Of a DNA stretch of 64,000 nucleotides, positions 25,298-34,974 are shown piece by piece; within the stretch, counting starts at the first letter, position 1, and every line of letters starts with the position of its first letter. A program made the translations under genes and the position numbers. The stretch lies in the NCBI RefSeq assembly GCF_000522985.1, contig NZ_CP007128.1:3890220-3954219 (forward strand), in the 5' to 3' direction. This DNA is from Gemmatirosa kalamazoonensis (lineage in GTDB: Bacteria; Gemmatimonadota; Gemmatimonadetes; Gemmatimonadales; Gemmatimonadaceae). The notes beneath the pieces are model-generated. The model was given only the letters and a program-made list of their open reading frames with translations, was not told where the DNA came from and did no database searches.

Positions 25298-26845
25298 TCA
25301 CTCCCACTCGATCGTCGCCGGCGGCTTGGAGCTGACGTCGTAGACGACGCGGTTCACGCCGCGCACCTCGTTGATGATCCGGTTCGACACGCGCGCGAGG
25401 ACGTCGTGCGGGAACGGGAACCAGTCGGCGGTCATGCCGTCGGTGCTCGTCACGGCGCGCAGCGCGACGACGTTCTCGTAGGTGCGGTAGTCGCCCATCA
25501 CGCCGACGCTGCGCACCGGCAGCAGCACGGCGAACGCCTGCCAGATCTCGTCGTACAGGCCGGCCTCGTGGATCTCCTCGAGGTAGATCGCGTCCGCCTG
25601 CCGCAGCACGCCTAACGCGTCGCGCGTCACGGCGCCGAGCACGCGGATGGCGAGGCCCGGGCCCGGGAACGGGTGCCGGCCGACCATCTCCTCCGGCAGC
25701 CCGAGCTCGCGCCCGACGTTGCGCACCTCGTCCTTGAACAGCTCGCGCAGCGGCTCGATGAGCCCGAACTTCATGTCGGGCTTCAGGCCGCCCACGTTGT
25801 GGTGCGTCTTGATCGTGACGCTCGGCCCGCCCGTCGGCGACGCGCTCTCGATCACGTCGGGGTAGAGCGTCCCCTGCACGAGGAACTTCACGTCCTCGCC
25901 CACCGACGCCGACGCGTCCTCGAACACGTCGATGAAGGTGTGGCCGATGATCTTCCGCTTCTGCTCCGGATCCTCGACGCCGTCGAGCGCGTCGAGGAAG
26001 CGGTCCGACGCGTCGATCACGCGGAGGTCGATGCCGAGGTGGCGGCGGAAGGTGCGCTCCACCTGGTCGCGCTCGTGCAGCCGCAGCAGCCCGGTGTCCA
26101 CGAAGATGCACGTGAGCTGATCGCCGATCGCGCGGTGGACGAGCGCGGCGGCGACGGCCGAGTCCACGCCGCCCGACAGGCCGCAGATCACGCGCGAAGT
26201 ACCGACCTTCGCGCGGATCTTCGCGACCTCGTCGTCGATGAACGCGCCCGGCGTCCAGTCCGGCTTCGCGCCGCAGACGTCGAACAGGAAGTTGGCGAGG
26301 ATCTCGCCGCCGCGCGGCGAGTGCGCCACCTCGGGATGGAACTGCACGCCGAACAGCGGTCGGTCGCGGTGGCGGAACGCGGCCACCGGACTGCCCACGC
26401 TGCGCGCGAGCACCTCGAGATCGTTAGGCAGCTCGGTCACCTGGTCGCCGTGGCTCATCCACACCGGCGTCTTCTCGCCGCGGCCGAAGCCGGAGAACAG
26501 CGACGACGACTCGAGCACCTCGACCTCGGCGCGGCCGTACTCGCGCTGCGTGCCGGGGGCGATGCGGGCGCCGTGGAGCTGCGCGAGCAGGTTCATGCCG
26601 TAGCACACGCCGAGCACCGGGGCCACGTCCACGATGCCCGACGGCGTCGACGGCGCGCCGTTGTCGTAGACCGAGTTCGGCCCGCCGCTCAGGATGATGC
26701 CCGTCGGCTTCCACGCGCGGATCCACTCGAGCGACCGCGTCGGCGGGTGGATCTCGGAGTACACCCGCGCCTCGCGCACGCGCCGCGCGATGAGCTGCGT
26801 GTACTGCGAACCGAAGTCGATGATGAGGATGCGGTCGTGTGTCAC
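25298..26845 (-). CDS. guaA: GMP synthase (glutamine-hydrolysing)
   Basis: GuaA aminates XMP to GMP. The 515-residue product has the glutaminase domain ([18 protein letters not shown], nucleophile Cys81 in [15 protein letters not shown]), the ATP pyrophosphatase P-loop [12 protein letters not shown] and the dimerisation domain ending KPPATIEWE. The likely start is a GTG (26845) overlapping the upstream phosphodiesterase stop. Open sequence further upstream is out-of-family. It converges with the EIIA gene with only 3 bp between the two stops. Confidence 0.97.
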   Translation of the reverse strand: MTHDRILIIDFGSQYTQLIARRVREARVYSEIHPPTRSLEWIRAWKPTGIILSGGPNSVYDNGAPSTPSGIVDVAPVLGVCYGMNLLAQLHGARIAPGTQREYGRAEVEVLESSSLFSGFGRGEKTPVWMSHGDQVTELPNDLEVLARSVGSPVAAFRHRDRPLFGVQFHPEVAHSPRGGEILANFLFDVCGAKPDWTPGAFIDDEVAKIRAKVGTSRVICGLSGGVDSAVAAALVHRAIGDQLTCIFVDTGLLRLHERDQVERTFRRHLGIDLRVIDASDRFLDALDGVEDPEQKRKIIGHTFIDVFEDASASVGEDVKFLVQGTLYPDVIESASPTGGPSVTIKTHHNVGGLKPDMKFGLIEPLRELFKDEVRNVGRELGLPEEMVGRHPFPGPGLAIRVLGAVTRDALGVLRQADAIYLEEIHEAGLYDEIWQAFAVLLPVRSVGVMGDYRTYENVVALRAVTSTDGMTADWFPFPHDVLARVSNRIINEVRGVNRVVYDVSSKPPATIEWE

Positions 26846-27354
26846 GAGCGGCTCGCCCAGTCGTCGAGCGTCACGCGCTGTACCTCGCGCGTCGCGAGGT
26901 CGAGGATCGCCGCGCTCGGCGTGCCGCTCAGCCAACCGCACCCTTCCCCTGGATTCACCATCAGCGTCTCGCCGCGCGTGCGCGTCTCGGCCTGGTGCGA
27001 GCAGCCGTGGATGACGATCGCGTGCGCGTCGAGGGAGCGCGGCAGCACGTCGCTCACGTCGTGCACGACGAGGATCGTCTGTCCGTCGACGGTGAAGCTG
27101 TGCGGCGACTCGAACAGCTCGCCCCCGGCCGGCAGCGCCGCCGCCGCGGCGAGCAGTCCCTCGCGGTCGCCGTCGTTGCGACCGAACACGCCGGCGAGCG
27201 GCAGGCTCGCCTCGCGGAACGGCCGGAGCGCGAACGGCGCGCTGTAGTCGCCGGCGTGCAGCACGAGCGTCACGCCCGCTTGTTGGAAGCGGTGCAGCAG
27301 CTCCGCGATCGCCGGCAGGCGGTCGTGGGTGTCGGCGAGCAGTCCGATCTTCAC
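26842..27354 (-). CDS. YfcE/MJ0936-type metallophosphoesterase
   Basis: The 170-residue calcineurin-like phosphoesterase has the metal motifs [11 protein letters not shown] (Asp8, His10), HAGDYS and GRNDGDR, followed by a late HGCSH in place of the usual GHTH. Small members of this family hydrolyse phosphodiesters; the substrate here is unknown. The start GTG overlaps the lysA stop, and its own stop overlaps the guaA GTG, so it is tightly coupled between the two. Confidence 0.85.
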   Translation of the reverse strand: MKIGLLADTHDRLPAIAELLHRFQQAGVTLVLHAGDYSAPFALRPFREASLPLAGVFGRNDGDREGLLAAAAALPAGGELFESPHSFTVDGQTILVVHDVSDVLPRSLDAHAIVIHGCSHQAETRTRGETLMVNPGEGCGWLSGTPSAAILDLATREVQRVTLDDWASRS

Positions 27355-28631
27355 GCGGTCCTCCAGTCCAGCGCGGCGCGCTCCTGACGCACGAGGTCCT
27401 CGTACCGCTCCCGCTCCGTCACCACGGCATAGCGGTCGCCGTCCACGAGCACCTCGGCGGGGCGCGGCCGCGAGTTGTAGTTCGACGCCATCACGAAGCC
27501 GTACGCGCCCGCCGTGCGGATGCCCAACACGTCGCCCGGGCGCGCGTCGTCCACCACGCGGTTGCGCGCGAGGAAGTCGCCGCTCTCGCACACCGGCCCC
27601 ACGACGTCCGCCACCACGCGATGTCCGCGGGGCCGCGTGGCGACGATCTCGTGGAACGCCTCGTAGTGCGACGGCCGCAGTAGATCGTTCATCCCCGCGT
27701 CGGTGATGACGTACTCCTTGCCGCCGCTCCGCTTGCGGTACAGCACCTTCGTGAGGAGCAGCCCCGCCTCGGCGACGAGGAAGCGACCCGGCTCGAGGAC
27801 GAGCGTCACGTCCAGCGCGCGCGCCGCACGCGCGACGCCCTCCGCGTAGCGCTCCACGTCCGTCGCCGGCTCGTCGCGGTACACGACGCCGAGTCCGCCG
27901 CCGACGTCCAGGTATCGGATGCGGTCGAAGTCGTCCGCGCGCAGCTGCGTGACGAGCGCCGAGACGCGCTCGAGCGCGTCGGCGTACGGCTCGAAGCTCG
28001 AGAGCTGCGAGCCGATGTGCATGTCGATGCCGACCAGCTCCACGTTGGGCAGTGATCGCGTGAGCCGCGCGGCGTCGCGCACGTCGTCGTACGGGATGCC
28101 GAACTTGTGCCCCTTCTCGCCGGTGCGGATGTAGTGGTGCGGACTGTCGACCATCACCTCGGGGTTCACGCGCAGCGCCACCGGCGCCACCATGCCCCGC
28201 GCGCGCGCCACCTCGTCGAGCACCACGAGCTCGCCCTCGCTCTCGACGTTGACGAACAGCACGCCCTCGGCGAGCGCCTCGTCCAGCTCGCGCGCCGTCT
28301 TGCCGACGCCGCTGAACACGATGTCGCGCCCGGCGAATCCGGCCTCGCGCGCGCGATACAGCTCGCCGCCCGAGACGATGTCGACGCCCGCGCCCTCGGC
28401 CTGCAGCAGGCGCAGGATCGCGAGGTTCGAGTTCGCCTTCACGCTGTAGTGCACGCGGTGCGGCACGCCGCCCAACGCCGCGTCGAGGCGCCGGTACTGC
28501 TGCCGCACCACGCCGGCGCTGTACACGTAGGCCGGCGTGCCCACCGCCTCCGCGATGTGTCCCGCCGGCACCGCGTCGCAGTACAGCTCTCCGTCTCGCG
28601 AGGAAAAGCCCGGCTCGAAGTCCGGTCCCAC
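27351..28631 (-). CDS. lysA: Diaminopimelate decarboxylase
   Basis: LysA decarboxylates meso-diaminopimelate to lysine. The 426-residue fold III PLP enzyme has the Schiff-base Lys in HYSVKANSN, the His in DMHIGSQL, the phosphate loop VGGGLGV and the partner-subunit motif [10 protein letters not shown] choose the GTG at 28629-28631, 11 bp after the proS stop. Further upstream the frame runs into proS. It is coupled to the phosphoesterase by a GTGA overlap. Confidence 0.94.
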   Translation of the reverse strand: MGPDFEPGFSSRDGELYCDAVPAGHIAEAVGTPAYVYSAGVVRQQYRRLDAALGGVPHRVHYSVKANSNLAILRLLQAEGAGVDIVSGGELYRAREAGFAGRDIVFSGVGKTARELDEALAEGVLFVNVESEGELVVLDEVARARGMVAPVALRVNPEVMVDSPHHYIRTGEKGHKFGIPYDDVRDAARLTRSLPNVELVGIDMHIGSQLSSFEPYADALERVSALVTQLRADDFDRIRYLDVGGGLGVVYRDEPATDVERYAEGVARAARALDVTLVLEPGRFLVAEAGLLLTKVLYRKRSGGKEYVITDAGMNDLLRPSHYEAFHEIVATRPRGHRVVADVVGPVCESGDFLARNRVVDDARPGDVLGIRTAGAYGFVMASNYNSRPRPAEVLVDGDRYAVVTERERYEDLVRQERAALDWRTA

Positions 28632-28642
28632 CGCGGCCGCGC

Positions 28643-30109
28643 TCAGTACGCCCTGGCCCACACGACCTCGTGCTTCGCTGGTTCGCCGGTCACCATGCAC
28701 CGCGTCGGCGCGTCGGCGCTGCGGAACTCCTCGTCGGGAATGACGCGGATGGTGGCCTTCGTCTCCTCCTTCACCTGCGCCTCGACCTTCGGGTCGCCGT
28801 TCCAGCCGGCGTACACGAAGCCGCCCGCGTCCATGATCTCCTTGAAGCGGTCGTACGTGATGTCGCCGCGGTAGGAGTTCTTGTCCATGCGGTCGCGCGC
28901 CGCCGAGAGCAGATCCGTCTGCATCTTCTCGAGCGTCTCCTCGATGTCCTCGCCGATCGTGTCGAGCGACACCGTCTGCTTCGCGCGCGTGTCGCGCCGG
29001 ACGAGCACGCACTGATTGCTGGCGATGTCGCGCGGCCCGAGCTCGAGCCGCAGCGGTACGCCGCGCGTCTCCCACTCGTAGTACTTCGCGCCCGGCGTCA
29101 TCCCCTCGCGCAGGTCGACGTGCACGCGCAGCCGCGCTGGCTCGCGCCGCTCCCAGTCGCGCAGCCGGCCGCGCAGCCGGTCGGCCGCCTCGAACACCTG
29201 CGCGCGGTCCTCGTCCTTGCGCCAGATCGGGATGATGACGACCTCGATCGGCGCGAGCAGCGGCGGCGTCACCATGCCGTTGTCGTCACCGTGCGTCATC
29301 ACGAGCCCGCCGATCATGCGCGTGGAGACGCCCCAGCTCGTGTTCCACGCGTGCTCGATCGTGCCGCTCTCGCTCTGGAACTTCAGCTCGAACGCCTTCG
29401 CGAAGTTCTGCCCGAGGTTGTGCGACGTGCCCGCCTGCAGTGCCTTGCCGTCCTGCATCATGGCCTCGCACGCGTACGTGCGCAGCGCGCCGGCGAACTT
29501 CTCGCTCTCCGTCTTCTGGCCGGTGACGACGGGCATCGCCATCCACCCTTCCATGAAGTCGCGGTATACGCCGAGCATCTGCCGCGCTTCGGCCTCCGCC
29601 TCGTCGTGCGTGGCGTGCGCCGTGTGCCCCTCCTGCCAGAGGAACTCCATCGTGCGCAGGAATAGGCGCGTGCGCATCTCCCAGCGCACCACGTTCGCCC
29701 ACTGGTTGTAGAGCAGGGGCAGGTCGCGGTAGCTCTGCACCCACTTCGCGAACATCGAGTAGATGATCGTCTCCGAGGTCGGGCGCACGACGAGCGGCTC
29801 CTCGAGCTGCTTGCCGCCGCCATGCGTGACGACCGCCGTCTCGGGCGCGAATCCCTCGACGTGCTGCGCCTCCTTGTGGAGGTAGCTCTCCGGGATGAAC
29901 AGCGGGAAGTACGCGTTCACGTGCCCGGTCGCCTTGAACATGTCGTCGAGCGCGCGCTGCATGCGCTCCCAGATCCCGTAGCCGTTCGGTCGGATCACCA
30001 TGCAGCCGCGCACCGGCGAGTAGTCCGCCAGCTCCGCACGGAGCACCAGCTCGTTGTACCAGGCGCTGAAGTCGGTGGCGCGGGGGGTGAGCTTCTTGTC
30101 GTCGGCCAT
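28643..30109 (-). CDS. proS: Prolyl-tRNA synthetase, eukaryote/archaeal-like type
   Basis: ProRS charges tRNA-Pro. The 488-residue product is the short class without the editing insertion. The class II motifs ([50 protein letters not shown]) are visible. The C-terminal domain ends in the AY typical of eukaryote-like ProRS. This type occurs in many bacteria with a high-GC or soil lifestyle. It lies 37 bp after hisS and is followed by lysA. Confidence 0.96.
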   Translation of the reverse strand: MADDKKLTPRATDFSAWYNELVLRAELADYSPVRGCMVIRPNGYGIWERMQRALDDMFKATGHVNAYFPLFIPESYLHKEAQHVEGFAPETAVVTHGGGKQLEEPLVVRPTSETIIYSMFAKWVQSYRDLPLLYNQWANVVRWEMRTRLFLRTMEFLWQEGHTAHATHDEAEAEARQMLGVYRDFMEGWMAMPVVTGQKTESEKFAGALRTYACEAMMQDGKALQAGTSHNLGQNFAKAFELKFQSESGTIEHAWNTSWGVSTRMIGGLVMTHGDDNGMVTPPLLAPIEVVIIPIWRKDEDRAQVFEAADRLRGRLRDWERREPARLRVHVDLREGMTPGAKYYEWETRGVPLRLELGPRDIASNQCVLVRRDTRAKQTVSLDTIGEDIEETLEKMQTDLLSAARDRMDKNSYRGDITYDRFKEIMDAGGFVYAGWNGDPKVEAQVKEETKATIRVIPDEEFRSADAPTRCMVTGEPAKHEVVWARAY

Positions 30110-30146
30110 GGAACCCTGGCTTCTCTCTCGTCGGTACGGTGGTCGG

Positions 30147-31484
30147 TCAGTCGATCCCGGTCGGGCCCTGCAGGCCGTCGACCGGCGGGCGCCCTTCGTG
30201 CGCGGCGGTGAGCTGATCCATCCACGCGCTCATGGTCAGCGTCTCCTCCGCCTTGTCGGCGAGTCGCCGCAGCGTCACCGACTGCGACGACGCCAGCGTG
30301 TCGCGCTTGAGCAGCACGGCCGCCACCGCGCCCGCGGAGCGCGCCGCCTTCAGCTGCTTGTCCAGCGACTGCTCGCGCAGCGCGTACTCCACCGCGTAGC
30401 CGAGTCGACGGAGCAGCGTCGCGGTGTGCATCGCCATCGGCAGCAGGGCGGGATCGTCGTATGCCACCCAGTAGTGGATCGCCGGCTCCGACGACGGCAT
30501 CAGCCCGCGCGACCGCAGCAGCTCGCCGAGCACCACGTCGCCCATGCCGAAGCCGAGCGCCGGGAGATCGACCCCGCCTAACGCGGAGAGCAGCGTGTCG
30601 TAGCGCCCGCCGCCGCAGATCGCGCGGAACTCGCCCTGCCGGTCGAAGATCTCGAACACGATGCCCGTGTAGTACGCGAGCCCACGCACGATGGTGAGGT
30701 CGAGCTTCACCCACTTCCGCACGCCGAGCGCGTCGAGCAGCGCGAGATACCGCTCCATGCGATCGACGTGCTCGCTCGCATGCGGGTGCGCGGCGCGCAG
30801 GTCCTCGATCGTCCACGGGCGCGCGAGGTCGAGCACCCGCTCGCCGACGTCGTTCGCGATGCCGGCGTTCGCCAACCGCTCCAGCAGCACCTCGCGCGGG
30901 TCGCGCTCGATCTTGTCGATCGCGGCGTATGCCGCGGGCAGCTGCGCCTCGTCGATCCCGACGCCGGCGAGCAGCGCGGCGAGCAGACGTCGATCGGACA
31001 CGCGCGCGACGACGTCGCCTTCGGCCAGCCCGAACGCGCGCATGATGTCGATCGCGACCGCGAGCAGCTCCGCGTCGGCGCTCACGTCGCTCTCGCCCAC
31101 GAGATCGACGTTGAGCTGGAAGTGCTCGCGCAGCCGGCCGCGCTGCTGGCGCTCGTAGCGGAACAGCTGCGGCACGGAGAACCAGCGCACCGGCTTGCGC
31201 AGCGCGTTCGCCCGGGACGCCACCATGCGCGCGAACGTCGGCGTCATCTCCGGCCGCATCGCGACCGCGCGCCCGCCCTTGTCCTCGAAGTTGTAGAGCT
31301 GTCCGACGATCTCCTCGCCGCTCTTGCGCGTGTACAGCTCGAGCGGCTCGAGCGGCGGACCGTCGTACTCGACGAACGCGTAGCGGCGCGCCACGCTCCG
31401 CCACGTGTTGACGATGTAGGCGCGCTCGGCGAACTCCGCGGGAAAGAAGTCTCGGAAGCCGGGGAGGGGCTTGCTGACGGTCAT
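30147..31484 (-). CDS. hisS: Histidyl-tRNA synthetase
   Basis: HisRS charges tRNA-His. The 445-residue product has motif 2 ([13 protein letters not shown], then [22 protein letters not shown]), the histidine-binding [14 protein letters not shown] and the [11 protein letters not shown] loop. A C-terminal anticodon-binding domain follows. The ATG lies 6 bp beyond a -10-like TAGCTT located at the end of folC, so a leaderless secondary transcript can start here within the operon. A GTTAGGC motif copy lies at 30576-30582. Confidence 0.96.
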   Translation of the reverse strand: MTVSKPLPGFRDFFPAEFAERAYIVNTWRSVARRYAFVEYDGPPLEPLELYTRKSGEEIVGQLYNFEDKGGRAVAMRPEMTPTFARMVASRANALRKPVRWFSVPQLFRYERQQRGRLREHFQLNVDLVGESDVSADAELLAVAIDIMRAFGLAEGDVVARVSDRRLLAALLAGVGIDEAQLPAAYAAIDKIERDPREVLLERLANAGIANDVGERVLDLARPWTIEDLRAAHPHASEHVDRMERYLALLDALGVRKWVKLDLTIVRGLAYYTGIVFEIFDRQGEFRAICGGGRYDTLLSALGGVDLPALGFGMGDVVLGELLRSRGLMPSSEPAIHYWVAYDDPALLPMAMHTATLLRRLGYAVEYALREQSLDKQLKAARSAGAVAAVLLKRDTLASSQSVTLRRLADKAEETLTMSAWMDQLTAAHEGRPPVDGLQGPTGID

Positions 31485-31490
31485 CGCGAA

Positions 31491-31520
31491 AAGCTATCGG
31501 GCCAGCGGATCGACCTGCAA
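31491..31520 (-). promoter_or_regulatory. Internal hisS promoter (leaderless)
   Basis: TTGCAG (31515-31520), an 18-bp spacer and TAGCTT (31491-31496) lie at the 3' end of folC. The hisS ATG begins 6 bp downstream of the -10 box. Confidence 0.55.
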
Positions 31521-32810
31521 GCGCGCCATCGCGTCGCCGACGGTGTGGAACGAGCCGGCGACGAGCGTCGTTCCCGCATCCTGCGCGGCGCGCGCGAGCG
31601 CGGCGTCGAAGTCCGTCACCAGCTCGGCGGACCAACCGCGCGACGCGGCGAAGCGCTGCGCTTCCGCGGGATCCCAAACACGGTTCGGCGGCGCGGTCGG
31701 CGCCGCCGTGAGCACGAGATGGTCGACCACCGGCGCGAGCTCGGTGAGGATCGCCGCCCAGTCCTTGTCGGCGAGCACCGCGACGAGCGCCGACAGCGGC
31801 CGCGGCAGCGACACCGTACGCAGCGTATCGGCCAGCACGCGCGCGCCGTCCGGGTTGTGCGCCACGTCGAACACCCAGCGTCCCACGCGCTGGAAGCGGC
31901 CCGGCAGCCGCACCGCGCCGAGCGCGCGTGCCGCGTCGTCCAGTGGCAGGCGCCACGCATCGCCCGCCGCATCGAGCATGGTGAGTGCGACGAGCGTGTT
32001 CGCCGCCTGGAAGCGGCCGAGCAGCGGCGTCGCGAGCGCGCCGCGCCCGAGCGCCCCATCGATCGTGAAGCGCGTCCCGTCCGGCGTGACGGCCACGTCG
32101 GACAGCGTCGTCTCGTCGGCGATCACGCGCACGGGAGCAGCGCCCACGGCTTCGCCGAGCGCGGCGAGCGTGTGCCGGATGGTGGCGTCGCGCTCGCCGA
32201 CGACCGCCGGTCGTCCCGCCTTGAACACGCCGGCCTTCTCGCGCGCGATCGCGTCGAGCGTGTCGCCGAGCAGCTCCGTGTGATCGAGCCCGATCGACGT
32301 GACGGCCGACACGAGCGGCTGCACGACGTTGGTCGAATCGAGACGGCCGCCGAGCCCCGTCTCCGCCACCACGACGTCGGCGCCGGCGCGCGCGAAGTGG
32401 TCGAACGCCATCGCCGTCGTGAACTCGAAGAACGTGGATCCGATGCGCTCCGCGTTCGCCGTGTGCGCGTGCACGAACGCCACGACCTCGTCCTCGGTGA
32501 TCGGCCGGTCGTCGACCACGATGCGCTCGCGGAAGTCGACGAGGTGCGGCGACGTGTAGCGGCCCGCGCGCAGCCCCCGCGCGCGCAGCAGCGCGTCGAG
32601 CGTCGCCACCGTGCTCCCCTTCCCGTTCGTGCCGGCGACGTGCAGCACGGGCAACGCGAGATGCGGGTCGCCGAGCGTGGCGAGCAGCGCCCGCGTCCGC
32701 TCCAGACCGTAGCGGCTGCCCCCGGTGGTGCGCGCGAACAGGTGCTCCAGCGCTGCCCGGTAGGCGCCCGTCGCGTGTGGCGCGACGGCGGCGAGCTGCC
32801 CGGCGCTCAG
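31494..32810 (-). CDS. folC: Folylpolyglutamate synthase/dihydrofolate synthase
   Basis: FolC adds glutamate to dihydropteroate and folates. P-loop HVAGTNGKGST, the YTSPHL loop, ETGLGGRLDSTN and VFDVAHNPDGA are present. The conserved N-terminal helix of the family (YGLERTRALLATLGDP) lies upstream of the first TTG codon at 32654, so that TTG cannot be the true start. No ATG, GTG or TTG exists in frame before it. The best candidate is CTG at 32808-32810, which overlaps the accD stop as CTGA, exactly like the ATGA/GTGA couplings elsewhere here. It gives 438 residues, a normal length. A CTG start is unusual and remains inference. Confidence 0.85.
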   Translation of the reverse strand: MSAGQLAAVAPHATGAYRAALEHLFARTTGGSRYGLERTRALLATLGDPHLALPVLHVAGTNGKGSTVATLDALLRARGLRAGRYTSPHLVDFRERIVVDDRPITEDEVVAFVHAHTANAERIGSTFFEFTTAMAFDHFARAGADVVVAETGLGGRLDSTNVVQPLVSAVTSIGLDHTELLGDTLDAIAREKAGVFKAGRPAVVGERDATIRHTLAALGEAVGAAPVRVIADETTLSDVAVTPDGTRFTIDGALGRGALATPLLGRFQAANTLVALTMLDAAGDAWRLPLDDAARALGAVRLPGRFQRVGRWVFDVAHNPDGARVLADTLRTVSLPRPLSALVAVLADKDWAAILTELAPVVDHLVLTAAPTAPPNRVWDPAEAQRFAASRGWSAELVTDFDAALARAAQDAGTTLVAGSFHTVGDAMARLQVDPLAR

Positions 32811-33667
32811 GACGCTGCGGCCCCGACGGCGGCGGGCCGCCCCAACATGTGCCGGAGCAGCTTCTCCAGCGTCCCCTTCAGCTCGCGGCGGTGCACCACG
32901 TCGTCGAGCATGCCGTGGTCGAGGAGGAACTCCGCCGTCTGGAATCCCTCGGGGAGATCCTGCCCCAGCGTCTGCTTGATGACGCGCGGTCCCGCGAAGC
33001 CGATCACGGCGCCCGGCTCGGCCAGGATGATGTCGCCCAGCATCGCGTAGCTGGCGCTCACGCCGCCCGTGGTGGGGTTCGTGAGGATCGACACGTACGG
33101 CACGCGTCGCTCGGCCAGCTGCGACAGCACGGCGGACGCCTTCGCCATCTGCATGAGCGAGAGCACCCCCTCCTGCATGCGCGCGCCGCCCGACGCCGAG
33201 ATGAGGATGAGCGGGTGCTTCTTCTCGAGCGAGCGCTGTCCCGCGCGGGCGATCTTCTCGCCGACCACGGAGCCCATCGAGCCGCCCATGAACGCGAAGT
33301 CCATCACCCCGAGGTTCGCCGGGATGCCGCCGATCGACCCGGAGGCGGTGATGATCGCGTCGCCGTCGCCCGCGTTCGTGTTCGCCTTCTTCAGGCGCTG
33401 CGGGTACTCGGGGAAGCCGAGCGGGTCCACGGAGCGGACGTCGTCGTCGGTCTCCTCCCAGTTCTCGTCCAGGAGGATGTTGACGTACTCGATGGCCCGG
33501 ACGCGGCGGTGGTACTCACAGACCGGGCAGACGTTCAGGTTCCGGACGAACTTCTCCCGGATGTCCGTGTGTCCGCACGCCTCGCACTTCTCCCAGGCAT
33601 CGGGTGGGATCTCGAGACGCTCGCGCCGCGGGACGCGAGGCTTCTTGTCTTTCCGGAACCAGGCCAT
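32807..33667 (-). CDS. accD: Acetyl-CoA carboxylase carboxyltransferase beta subunit
   Basis: AccD pairs with AccA to move the carboxyl group from biotin to acetyl-CoA, the first step of fatty acid synthesis. The 286-residue product begins with a four-Cys zinc ribbon (CEACG and CPVCE, about residues 28-50). It continues with a crotonase-fold core containing ISASGGARMQEG and the acetyl-CoA site NPTTGGVSASYAMLGD. It is distinct from the acyl-CoA carboxylase beta chain at 58855-60402. No accA is visible. It is first in the run leading to folC and hisS. Confidence 0.95.
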   Translation of the reverse strand: MAWFRKDKKPRVPRRERLEIPPDAWEKCEACGHTDIREKFVRNLNVCPVCEYHRRVRAIEYVNILLDENWEETDDDVRSVDPLGFPEYPQRLKKANTNAGDGDAIITASGSIGGIPANLGVMDFAFMGGSMGSVVGEKIARAGQRSLEKKHPLILISASGGARMQEGVLSLMQMAKASAVLSQLAERRVPYVSILTNPTTGGVSASYAMLGDIILAEPGAVIGFAGPRVIKQTLGQDLPEGFQTAEFLLDHGMLDDVVHRRELKGTLEKLLRHMLGRPAAVGAAAS

Positions 33668-33714
33668 GGGGGTGAAATCTGTCGCCAGGCGGCCTCAGAC
33701 GGCACCCCTGTGAT

Positions 33715-34974
33715 CTAGATCGCCAAATGCTCGCCGCGACCCCTTCCCTCCGCGGAGAACCGCACCAGCGCCCCGATCGCCAGCCACGAGATCAGCATGA
33801 ACGAGCCGCCGTAGGAGAAGAACGGCAGCGGGATGCCGGTGATCGGCATCAGGTTCAGCGTCATGCCCACGTTCACCATGACGTGGACGAACCAGCTCGC
33901 GGCCAGCCCGAACGCGGCGAGGGAGCTGAACGAGTCCGTGGCGCGCGACGCGATGCGCGTGCAGCGCAGCAGCAGCACGAGGAACAGCGCGAGCGCGATC
34001 GACACGCCGATGAACCCCATCTCCTCGCCCACGACGGCGAAGATGAAGTCGGTGTGCTGCGCGGGGAGGAACGCCAGCCGCTTCTGCGAGCCGAGCGTCC
34101 ACCCCTTCCCGAACCACCCGCCCGAGCCGATCGCCACCTGCGACTGGATCACGTGGTAGCCCGACGCGCGCGGATCGTTCTGCGGATCGAGAAAGACGAG
34201 CAGGCGCCGCTGCTGGTACGGCTTCAGCTTGTCCCACACGAGCGGCGCGAGCACGCCCATGAACACGTTCGCCACGACGAGCGTCACACCCTCGGCCAGG
34301 TACGGCTTGTACCAGAACAGCAGCGCGAGCAGCAGGAGGAACCACGTCCCCCAGAACGTCGGACTGAACGAGAGCAGCAGGCTCACCACCGGGCTCGCGA
34401 GCAGCACGAGCATCGGCCACGGCACGCCGGCCCAGAACAGCATGGCGAACAGGATGCCGATGAGCACCATGCCGGAGCCGAGGTCCGGCTGCGCCATGAT
34501 GAGCAGCCACGGCACGAACACGACCACCGCGGGCTTCCACAGGTCGAGCAGCGACTTCGGCTCCTCGCCGCGTTGCGCGAGCACGCGCGCGAGCATCAGC
34601 GCCGTGAGCGGCTTCGCGAGCTCCGCCGGCTGGCCGAGGCGGTGCCCGGCGATCGTGAGCCACCCCTTCATGCTCGCCGCGGTCCCGGCGCCGGAGCCGA
34701 ACACCAGCGTCACCGCGAGCAGGAACAGCCCGAACAGGTAGCCGGGCCACGCGATCCATTCCAGCAGCCGCGTCGACGCGCGCGACACGGTGTACGCGCC
34801 GCCTAACGCGATGACGAACCACACGAGCTGCCGCTTCCACGCGCCGGCGACGAATGCGTTCATCACGCTCGGGTCGACCTGGCCCGCGGAGTACACCATC
34901 GCGATGCCGTAGACCGACAGCAGCAGCGCGCACACGACGAGCGGCCAGTCGGCCGCCTGCAGACGGTGCCTCAT
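33715..34974 (-). CDS. rodA: Rod-shape SEDS glycosyltransferase RodA
   Basis: RodA polymerises lipid II during cylindrical wall growth together with PBP2. The 419-residue polytopic protein shows about ten hydrophobic helices, the SEDS motif IMAQPDLGSGMVL, GWTLGSQKRLAFLPAQHTDF and GIPLPFFSYGGSFML. The catalytic Asp of the family is in the AQHTDFIF segment. The ATG overlaps the mrdA stop (ATGA). It is the last gene of mreBCD-mrdA-rodA. Confidence 0.95.
   Translation of the reverse strand: MRHRLQAADWPLVVCALLLSVYGIAMVYSAGQVDPSVMNAFVAGAWKRQLVWFVIALGGAYTVSRASTRLLEWIAWPGYLFGLFLLAVTLVFGSGAGTAASMKGWLTIAGHRLGQPAELAKPLTALMLARVLAQRGEEPKSLLDLWKPAVVVFVPWLLIMAQPDLGSGMVLIGILFAMLFWAGVPWPMLVLLASPVVSLLLSFSPTFWGTWFLLLLALLFWYKPYLAEGVTLVVANVFMGVLAPLVWDKLKPYQQRRLLVFLDPQNDPRASGYHVIQSQVAIGSGGWFGKGWTLGSQKRLAFLPAQHTDFIFAVVGEEMGFIGVSIALALFLVLLLRCTRIASRATDSFSSLAAFGLAASWFVHVMVNVGMTLNLMPITGIPLPFFSYGGSFMLISWLAIGALVRFSAEGRGRGEHLAI

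Noticed and set aside
31494-32654. folC starting at the TTG at 32654
   Set aside because: It would leave the P-loop five residues from the N-terminus and delete the conserved preceding helix.
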